NCBI GenBank assembly: GCA_029448655.1
Contig: JACCLO010000007.1
Coordinates: 2,418,001 to 2,482,000, forward strand
Direction of reading: 5' to 3'
Length of the DNA stretch: 64,000 bases
Source of the DNA: Wolfiporia cocos
Taxonomy: Eukaryota > Basidiomycota > Agaricomycetes > Polyporales > Phaeolaceae
Below, one piece after another: positions 55,847 through 64,000 of the stretch. The notes beneath the pieces are model-generated. The model did not search any database, had not been told where the DNA came from, and was given only the letters and a program-made list of their open reading frames with translations. Position numbers and translations under genes: made by a program. The first letter of the stretch is position 1, and every line of letters begins with the position of its first letter.

Positions 55847-56958
55847 TGTCGCAAGAAATTGCAGCATTATTTCCCCTGATATTTGTGATAATATCTGGTA
55901 TTTAGGCCTTTTTATTAGCTGCTCACTGGACCGCACGTGCATGGGTAGTGTCACAGATTATTCGGTGACGTTTCCTATATTAAATGTTTTGGCTTTACCG
56001 GGAGTCAAACTCACGGCTTCATGACTATAGAGCACGTGACGTCCTTATTGGCGTCACGGTACTTACTGGAGATAACACGCATCTCTTACAGATAAGATAG
56101 TACATTAGATAAGCGTTCTAGGCTATGACTCGTAGGCGCGCGCACACAGGCCACATTGCTTTAGGGTAGACAATATGGCCTTTGGTTCAGCACTCCTGAT
56201 GTACATATAAGCTTGGGTCTGGCAGCGTTCTTGCCTCAGACCTTTTAATCTCGACATTGGGGCTTAGGCCCTCCTTGCTCGTCATTACCTCACTTGCGCT
56301 CTATAAGATACTCACTAGTCTGTGCGACGTACCTCGGCCTCGCCTTAGGGAGTGGTTACCCTTCGTCGACTTAGCCTTGGGATGCCATGTCTAGTTAGTG
56401 GGTGTTAGGCATTGAGGGATGACCCTAGAGTTTGGGTCAGGTAGCTATCATTATCTTATCTCATTACTGGTCACTTGTCACTCTTTGTAACTGCATCACT
56501 AGTTACAGCAGCACATGACCTGACTGCGCACAGACCGTGCCTTTAGGGCAAGGCGGTTAGGTAGTTACAGTCTAGCTGCATGTATTTAAACTGGTGACAT
56601 CTGGGGATTGTTCCCCAGACTTAGAATCTTGGCCTAAGGGGCATGTCCCCTGGCAACCACATCAGTCCCTCTGCTGTGCATTCTTGCGAGCTGGCAAACA
56701 GCTTTGTGACAAGCCTGCTGCATCCTACTTGGGTGTGGGGGCCTCTATTCATTGTGTCTCATACTTAGTTCTTTTACTTGCTAGTCTGGGGGTGTCGCAG
56801 TACACTCATGTGTTGCGACCTCAGGCAATACGGCAGGACATCTCAATAGACGTGCCTTCTTGTTCTCCACCGATAGGAGGGTGGGGGGCTATTAGGCCTA
56901 TTATATGGGATATAGAGGCATCCCCGCTGGGGCAGGTAGCACAGAGGTTTCTGTGTCA
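55847..56958 (+). repeat. Solo LTR split by a nested LTR
   Basis: TGTCGCAAG start and a CACAGA-GGT-TTCTGTG hairpin before the final TCA, flanked by GGTTG (55842-55846 and 56959-56963). About 616 bp without 55949-56439. Confidence 0.87.
55949..56439 (+). repeat. Solo LTR, GACCC-hairpin family
   Basis: TGTCACAGATTATT start and GACCC...GGGTCA end, flanked by GGTAG (55944-55948 and 56440-56444). 491 bp. Antisense tRNA T-arm-like string at 55997-56020. Confidence 0.9.
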
Positions 56959-57133
56959 GGTTGCTTAGTAGCACGTTGGCATATTATGTAATTGGTAAGA
57001 CCTTGTGTAACCATTAGGTTAGCTCAAAAATTTGGCATGGTGGGATAACTCCCAGATAACTTGTAGTTGGATGTGGTAATTCTGGAAAAATTGGACGGAA
57101 AATTGCTATTGGTCCCAGATCTGTGACACTTAG

Positions 57134-57412
57134 TGTGGGAATTGGAACTGCATATATAGCTGGACGCAACATGACAGCTGAGTCATCATTGTAGCCCTTT
57201 TGGGGAAGCTGGATAATATGCCAGTCATGGGTGCTTCACATTGGGTTTGTGTTGCATTTTGTGATACCATCCATGTTTGGAACCCAACCCTTGTTTGCCT
57301 TCCCTCTGTCACAAACTGACTTGGATGTACTCAAGACCTCCTATCAAGGTCTCCAATGGACTAGGGTACTGCCGTGCCACTGTATCACCCAGTCTAGCAT
57401 GCAGAGAGAGTC
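57134..57412. other. No gene seen
   Basis: Sequence between two minus LTRs. Short frames only, with no recognisable ends. Confidence 0.4.
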
Positions 57413-58479
57413 TGACACAGACCAGGCTGTGGGACTCACCACCTATCCTATGTGGGGAGGGAGGCAAGAGACCAGTCAAGCACAGAGGAGGTGAGAATAC
57501 TTCTACGACGCATTCCAAGAAGAATAGAACTAAAGTATAGAGCATCTAGCTCCTACTTAATACATGCTTGAATATGGGTCATGTGCTACTGTATAGTACA
57601 CACCCTAAGTGAGCGTGTGGCTTGGTTGCCCTAACAGCGACCAAGGTACATAGCTACTCTACAAAGGCCATGGTCCACCGGTAATGGCCAGACCAATCGT
57701 AAATGAGAGTGAGTGTGGTTCCACCATGAGGCGGACATGTGAATGTGGGTGCAGCCCAGGTATTTGTGAAGGCTGGGGAACCGGACCTTGAGGGATCTCC
57801 ACCATTGGCCAGAGATACCTGCTGACAAAGGCGAGACGCTGAGTCAGATATGCCATTGGCTACCTCTAGTCTCATTACTAAGAATAGTAGCTAGGGCATG
57901 ATGTCATTGACCAGACCTGATGGTAACCGATCATGACGGAGCGGCCTAGGGCCAGAGATTGGACTTCGCCGGTAAGGCTAGAAGCCCAGGACTCTGCAAA
58001 TGCTGGAGCCCATGGTAACTGGGGTAAGCCGGACCTGTAGCATTAATAGCGCAATGCTATTATTATGCTATGGCACCATTCTGTTGTAAGGATGGCATGT
58101 TCGTATGACATCATCAGTCTAGGACCCAATGATGTAATGGTCTGGCCTGGAGGGCTGGACCAGTTGATGTAGTGATGATGTAGCTAAGTCTGGACTATGA
58201 TGCAATGCACATCAGGTGTTGCTGATGGTGACGTTGCTATGCAGTCATTAGTCTGGGCTGGGGCCATGGTGGCTATAGCTATGACGTTGGGATGATGCAT
58301 GAGTTCTGACTAGTGTGTAATGCTTTGTCATAAGGGCTTAGTAGCGTGTCATTACATTACATAAGCAATAAGGGTGGCAATATGGGATAAGTCCCAGATG
58401 ACTTGTAGTTAGACATAATAATCCCGGATAAATTGCTAAAATAGGCGGAAAATTGCTAGTCCCAGATAAATCTGTGACA
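57413..58479 (-). repeat. Solo LTR, 1.06-kb family
   Basis: TGACACAG start and AATCTGTGACA end, flanked by GAGTC (57408-57412 and 58480-58484). 1,067 bp, relative of 38800-39858. Many CG sites there are TG or CA here, a sign of age. Confidence 0.9.
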
Positions 58480-58484
58480 GAGTC

Positions 58485-59300
58485 AAGCTTAAGGGGACAC
58501 ACCCCCAATGATAAGAATAACAAGTCTGGGGTGTAAGCCCCAGATGACACTACTATATATACATGAGATGACATGTGGCACAGGGCATAAGGCCCATCCT
58601 AGGGTAAAGGTCCTGTCACAGATTTCTGTGACATTATCTATAAAGATATGTTTTAGTCTTTACCAGGAGTCGAATTCATGGCTTCATGACTAGGAGACAC
58701 GTGACATCCTTATTGGCATCACGGTACTTACTGGAGATAACGCGCATCTCTTACAGATAAGATAGTATATTAGATAAGTGTTCTAGGTCTTGACTCGTAG
58801 GCGCACATGCACAGGCCACGTTGCTTTAGGGTAGACAATATGGCCTTTGGTTATGGTGCTCCTGATGTACATATAAGCTTGGGTCTTGAGGTGTTCTTAC
58901 CTCAGACCTTTTAATCGTGACTGTGGGGCTTAGGCCCTTCATTGCTTGTTATCCCCTGCTGCGCTCTTAAGATACTCGCTTGTCTGTTGAAGCACCTTGA
59001 TCTCGACTAGGACCTTTCCACTTATGTCGACTTAGTCTTGGGAGTCAGGCTTGGAGTAGGGCATTGGCGTTGAGGGATGACCCTAAAGTTTTGGGTCAGA
59101 TCCATGCACTATATACACAGCCTCAGTATCAATGTAAGCAGCATCTATGTGACCCTAGATAAAAAGCAGGTAGATAAGATGTTACTGCTATCTAACACAT
59201 CGCATGACCTTATGGACATAGAACCCTGTGTTTGACCCAGGGGGAAGGCAGAATGTATGAGTATCATACCAGGAGAGACCATCTGGTAGATTCTGTGACA
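58485..59300 (-). repeat. 3' LTR remnant with polypurine tract
   Basis: Segments 58485-58613 and 59104-59300 flank the 58614-59098 insertion. The end TTCTGTGACA at 59300 is followed by TTACCCCCTC and further sequence like that beside the intact element's 3' LTR (compare 11633-11665). So this was the 3' LTR of a full minus-strand element. Its left limit is unclear. Confidence 0.55.
58614..59098 (+). repeat. Solo LTR, GACCC-hairpin family
   Basis: TGTCACAGATTTCTGTGACA start, a perfect hairpin, and GACCC...GGGTCA end. Flanks GGTCC (58609-58613) and GATCC (59099-59103), one base apart. Antisense tRNA-like string at 58660-58690. Confidence 0.82.
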
Positions 59301-60665
59301 TTACCCCCTCATTATGGTTCATTGCCCTCAATGAAGGAATCATTATAAAAAGGCAGTGTTTTATACCTATGATGCACCCAGTGACCAGGCAAATGGCTGC
59401 AGTGCTGTGCCTATCAGCTTCAGTTCTTGCTGTGGTGAGTAGGGGCCTGACAAGCAGGGAGGTATGCTGTAGGGAGATGGAAATGTGTCATCCATTGGAA
59501 TTGTTTGTGACCTTGTCAGAAGCAGGGTTGGGCCAACAGCCCTTCACATACCTGCTAAGGTCATTGCTATGGCTACAAAAGTGTCCTGCTGCCCAGGAGG
59601 TACATTCAAAGGTTCAACATACTAGTCTCCATCTAACACGTACATAATGGTGGGCTTCTGTCTTCCAGTCCTCAGGGTACCTGTATAACAGTCAATGCTT
59701 CATGGGTGCTCATAAAACTATGGACCAAGGGTGATTCTGCCCAAGGCTGGACCACTGCAATGATGAGGTACCTAGAGTTGGAAACCCTCAGCCCAATGGC
59801 ATAAGCAGCCGCTGAGGGGGGAGATAAAGTAGACTTGTTATTATGTCGTTGGGGGTGTGTCCCCTCAAGCTTGACTCTCTCTGCATGCTAGACTGGGTGA
59901 TACAGTGGCATGGCACTATCCTAGTCTGTTGGAGACCTTGATAGGAGGTCTTGAGTATGTCTAAGTCAGTTTGTGACAGTATATAGGCAGTGTTGTCTGA
60001 GGGTAATACCTCAGACTCATTATTCTAGACATTGGGGGTGGGTTCCCTCTTACTGTTATTCTTATGTGTGCTAGACTGGAAGTGCTTGCGCATACAGCCA
60101 TCTGGTAGGTGGCTCCAATGGTTGGGTCATTAGTATGTCATTGACAGTTTGTGTCAATATGTCACAGGTTTACTGGACATACTATCCAGCCCAGTGGGGA
60201 AGTGGTCGGCATTGATAATGGATCCATAGGGGAAGACCTAGTGTTATGGGTATTTTGATTTTTTGGACACTGGCAGAACTCACCACTGGGTCAATACAAT
60301 ACAGGAACTTGTTGTGCACCCAACCCCACTGGCCATTTGTCATTTTACTGGATGTATCCCCAGTTGTACTAGTGTAAAGGGTGTGTTTTGATTCTGACAG
60401 ATCCAACTCTGCCCCCGTTTTACCTTCATCATTATTTAGCTGATAGATGGCATTCAACTGCCATCATCATTCCGATCTATCATTTCAAATATATCACTAC
60501 ATACTTATCAAACATTTCATACTATAACGTAGATAGTATCGGTGACATCTGGGACTGGCTTGACCTCGGAAACCTAATGTGGTATATAACCCAATGTACT
60601 TACTGTTGAGGCTCTTCAGCTTGACCTTGTTGTACAAACAAGAAGTCTTATACTCGTTCTCAAAC
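59301..60665. other. Decayed retrotransposon internal region and LTR pieces
   Basis: Starts with the PPT-like ACCCCCTC of the element ending at 59300; its genes are no longer readable. 59815-60156 contains R-U5-like LTR pieces (GGGGGTGTGTCCCC, GTTTGTGTCA). The minus frame 60457-60182 (GQWGWVHNKFLYC, IKIPITLGLPLW) looks protein-like but unrecognised. Confidence 0.4.
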
Positions 60666-61904
60666 TGACACAGGCCACTCACTAAGTCAAGCTGATAGTC
60701 TTGAGGGGTTTCCTGAGATGACTTAGAGTGTAATAACTCAAGTAAGTAGGTGAAGGAGGTAGCTTGTTAAGCTGAAGTCCCAAGTCGAAGTGATTAGAAC
60801 TGGAGACTAAGCGCTCCAGGACTAGGGTATATATACATGATGGTATAGGCCCCCTGACACTGGTAGGCCCTAAGGTACTCTACGTTAGTAAGGAGGCATG
60901 TGACAAATGAGTAAGGCCGATGCTATGACCGAGGTGGTCAGTCAGCAAGTCATGCACTGACTAGCAAGCATGTGAATACAGCAGAGAGCCATAGAAGCTG
61001 TCATGGATTTATTCGTGCAGCCTTTCCCCTGGGTCTATTGACCCCCATACATGTGTGTTAGGTGTATTACAAGAGGGGCTACTGCCTCCCAAAAGTTAGC
61101 GAGTCATGTGACCTCAATTGAGTAGGTCACGTGACCTACTAACTTCTCAGATTAGATAGTGACATCAGGTACCATCACAGGCACCTTGTCAGGTGACCCT
61201 ATCTCCCCATTCTTAGCCTAGACGTTGCTAGGTACCATAACTCCGTCATTAGTGACATCATCTGCCTGGACTTCGCCTGGCACCGTCATTACTGACATCA
61301 TAGTGACCTCATAGATCTATTCTTACATAGATGAGGCTACTAGCACATCATCTGTGCTATCTTTAGGGTAGCACCACATTATGTCGCCATTACAGGCAAT
61401 TATGACATGACCATATGCACACAGACCAGCTACCATTTAGAGTAGACACTTCTACCAGTAGTACAAGGTCTCAAACATGTATATAACCAGGCGGTCTAGG
61501 GTCTAAAACCTTAAACTCAACAATCTAAGTATTCTAAGTGTTCTACCATGAATTTTAGGGGTGTGTCCCTTTTCCCTATTTCCTCTCCACCCTTTACCTC
61601 TTTGCCACCTGCTTGCCTTGAATAAGCCGCTTCCTAGTTGGTTTGCAGCCTAAGTCTAGTGCGACAAGCTTGAACCTTGGAGATAAGACGTCACAAGGAG
61701 ATTCGTGACAGAAGCCGATAGAAGGCTATGGAAACTAATGGAAGGTACTAGAACGTTCCATGTCTAGGCAAGTCTAGCACTATGGGTACCGTGACCATTA
61801 GGTTAGGTTGTAATATGTGGATAAGGACTTGGCATGACGCTAACTACTAGAAAACTCGTAGAAGAGCAGAGAAAATGACTAAATATACGGGAAAACTCAT
61901 GACA
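60666..61904 (-). repeat. Solo LTR split by a nested LTR
   Basis: TGACACAG start and ACTCATGACA end, flanked by CAAAC (60661-60665 and 61905-61909). About 522 bp without 60999-61710. Reversed TATA tract near 60830. Confidence 0.87.
60999..61710 (+). repeat. Solo LTR, GTCAC-hairpin family
   Basis: TGTCATGG start and a GTCAC-AAGGAGATTC-GTGAC hairpin before the final A, flanked by GAAGC (60994-60998 and 61711-61715). 712 bp. Relative of 2360-3267. Confidence 0.9.
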
Positions 61905-62059
61905 CAAACGTAGGAAACTATGCCCAGTATTCACCAAGCTATCAAACCAACTAAGTCCTCAATGTGCACACCGACTTAGGCAAGTCTTATATCCCATAAT
62001 GACTTGCACCCAACTGATTATATCCCCTAACGCGTATCAGATATTGAACGATCCCCTAG

Positions 62060-63628
62060 AGTCTTCAACTCAGGGCCCGAAGGCTTTTACAGATTATTTG
62101 CCTTGTACCTGTCCAATGGACTATGTACAGAAGAACAAATTATATTCATGACTCAAATATACGAACAGGTATTTGACTCGTAACAGAAGGTCGTGCTTAT
62201 CACACCCTCACCTACCACAGTGCAAGGGCATATGCTATTCGGACCGGAATTCCCAGCATGACTGATTGAAATCTTGCCTGAGGACATTCAGGGAGTCTAC
62301 AGACTCAACAGATATGAGTGGACGGACACCATTGGAGCCTTCCGTAACACAGGAGGAATTGTTGCCGTCCCCAGAGAAGACAGGGCATCAAAGTGGGTCC
62401 AAGTGTACCCCTCTGACACAGTCTATGTACTGTGGGACCCGTGCAGCGGGGGAACCTAGTATGCTGCCTTAAACGTGTGTTGAAGACGTCACCACAAGTA
62501 TCAACCCCAGATGAGCAAGTGTAAGATAATAAGAACACACACCGTCACAGTCACACACAGCAGAGGGAGAAAGGGGGACTAGCCCCGCCATCGAGAATAA
62601 CAGAGATGGGGCTGTAAGGCCGCCATCTCACACTATAAGTATGTACATGAGTTAAAGTACTGTCTACCCTAAAGACGTGGTCCATGCCTATGTAGAGGTA
62701 CCATCGTGACAAGTAACACTAACTATAGTGACATACACCTGACCTGATGAGATAAGATAGAGGAAAACATATCAAATCTAATCAATCGACTATGATGAGC
62801 ACTGAACGGGAATAGGGGAGTGTCTAAGATGGATTTGTGACACCCTCCGCAGGAATGACCACTTGGGAAGTAATGCACAAAGCGTTTGAACAGTTTGGGA
62901 AAATTCCCCCTATGTCGACCAAGACGTTGACCAAAACAGAAACCATCAGTCGAACCTCCGATGCCAATGGAAATATGAATCAACCTTCGGGTGCCACAGG
63001 AATGGCAGGAATTGAGAGCATCAGAAATGATGGAAGAAATCCAGGAAGCTTTATAGGAACAGATGACAGCCAGACCAGAGGACAGAACCCTCCAGAATTT
63101 ATATCTGCTTTTGCGCAGAGTAGCATTGGGTCTATGGCTGGAGAAACAAACCTCTTTGGAAATCCTGCACAGACCACACCCAACATGGGTAGCAGAGGAG
63201 ATCCGTTTGGAATTAGTGGAAGCAGAAGCATGGGAATGATAAACCTAGGAACATGGCCTTCAGGCCTATTTGGACGAACCTCTGCAAGTATGAGCAGAGG
63301 AGGATTGGGAGGAAACCTCAGGCTCAGAGGAGGGAATGCCCCCCCTCCTTGAGGAATCAGAGGAGGGATCCCCATGAACCCTGGAGGAGGAAACCCTGGA
63401 GGAGGAAACCCAGGGAACCCCGGAGGAAACCCAGGAAATCCAGGTGGAGGATATCCAGGAGGAGGAGGACCCCCAGGAGGACCTCCACCACAGAATGCGC
63501 CACAGCCTCAACCTCCAGTGCTGAACCTATACTACCGACCCCCAATGATAAAGATCGACCCCCCAGACGAATTTGACGGGAAAGATCTGACATGCAGAAC
63601 TTCATCAACCAGTGCAATTCCTGGTTTA
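62060..63628 (+). pseudogene. Broken retrotransposon Gag
   Basis: A plus-strand gag relic, interrupted by the LTR at 62414-62842 and cut by the LTR starting at 63629. Removing the first LTR joins ASKWVQVYP to SAGMTTWEVMHKAFEQFGK in frame. A Gly/Pro/Asn repeat region (NPGGGNPGGGNPG, 63374-63480) comes before PPMIKIDPPDEFDGK, a typical start of a Gag capsid region. Damage visible: stops near 62179 and 62262, a stop TGA at 63352, and a one-base loss near 63590 after FDGKDLT, after which MQNFINQCNSWF continues in another frame. It is not the same Gag family as at 16149-18155. Confidence 0.65.
62414..62842 (-). repeat. Solo LTR inside the broken gag
   Basis: TGACACAG start and ATTTGTGACA end, flanked by CCCTC (62409-62413 and 62843-62847). 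429 bp. Reversed TATA region near 62640. Confidence 0.9.
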
Positions 63629-64000
63629 TGTCACAGATTTATCTGGGGCTTACAGCATTTTTCCTACGATTATAGCAATTTACCTGGGATTTATACGTCT
63701 ACCTACAAGTTATCTACGGGTTAACTCCCATTGCCACCACGACAAGCTCTTAACTGGGCTTATCAACCACATGACTAGCTTACGTAACGCTACGGTACAA
63801 CCACGTCCAATAGCAACACTACAGCACACGTCATACAGGTCTCGCCCGTCAGAGCAAGACCAGCCACGTCATAGATCCTAGATCATAATGATAGGCCGAG
63901 CGCGGCACGCTCGCATAATAATGTCCACACGTACAAACAGTGCCTCGCGGCCTTGTACTATTGGGTCGGCCTTCCCGGCTTCCCACCGCCATAAGATCCT
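63629..64000 (+). repeat. LTR, long family, runs off the window
   Basis: TGTCACAGATTTATC start, inserted in the broken gag after NSWF. About 95% identical by eye to 760-1130. Whether it is solo or the 5' LTR of a full element cannot be seen. Confidence 0.85.

Larger units (their letters stand above)
53619..57128 (-). repeat. Solo LTR split by four insertions
   Basis: TGACACAG start and CAGATCTGTGACA end, flanked by CTTAG (53614-53618 and 57129-57133). It belongs to the 1.06-kb family of 38800 and 57413. It holds the minisatellite at 53743-54270 and the LTRs at 55063-55750 and 55847-56958, the latter with 55949-56439 inside. Confidence 0.83.

Noticed and set aside
59369..59647. 92-codon plus ORF with a signal-peptide-like start
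   Set aside because: It lies in the decayed internal part of a minus-strand element; the hydrophobic start is likely chance.
1..64000. Repeat-induced point mutation as the cause of C-to-T decay
   Set aside because: Older copies look C-to-T rich, but I could not count contexts by hand; ordinary deamination explains it equally well.

Overview
The window reads as repeat-packed DNA from a filamentous fungus, most likely an agaricomycete. The grounds are short spliced introns (44-54 bp), two Plavaka-type DNA transposons, a chromodomain Ty3/Gypsy retrotransposon and one intron-rich host-type gene. I cannot name the species.

Almost the whole window is transposon-in-transposon nesting. I resolved more than 30 LTR copies, all variants of one LTR type: 5' end near TGTCACAGA, a TATA box CATGTATATAAG, and a 3' end made of a short hairpin closing in TCA. 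Most are solo LTRs with their own 5-bp target duplication, so the insertion order can be read, to three or four levels. Positions 1-8640 are stacked solo LTRs. Positions 8641-26976 are a solo LTR split by Plavaka element 1 (8954-26722). Plavaka 1 is itself split inside its transposase gene by a complete Ty3/Gypsy element on the minus strand (10933-20880). Positions 27416-30596 hold more LTRs plus a second copy of a hairpin-rich sequence first met at 3612-4285. Positions 30597-40783 are another solo LTR split by a smaller LTR and by Plavaka element 2 (31217-40532). Plavaka 2 contains a tRNA-like fold-back element and its own solo LTR. Positions 41240-51292 are looser and hold a minisatellite, two hAT-type miniature elements and the only intact host-type gene, a zinc alcohol dehydrogenase (47484-48767, six exons, 340 residues). 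Positions 51293-64000 return to nested LTRs, a second minisatellite copy and a broken retrotransposon gag.

The intact retrotransposon encodes, in order, an unrecognised 307-residue protein, a Gag with a zinc knuckle, and a Pol with protease, reverse transcriptase, RNase H, integrase, chromodomain and a C-terminal dUTPase domain. Its two 700-bp LTRs differ at two positions, so it is recent. It has no tRNA-type primer site. Instead, an 11-base sequence two bases inside the 5' LTR is complementary to 11 bases at the predicted mRNA start, the arrangement used for self-priming by Tf1/sushi elements. The U5 hairpin next to it is kept by paired base changes across many LTR families here.

Both Plavaka elements have the same layout: transposase, then a second gene of unknown function whose conserved blocks occur in both copies. 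Both use CCCAGTGA ends and 7-bp target duplications, and both now have broken transposase genes.
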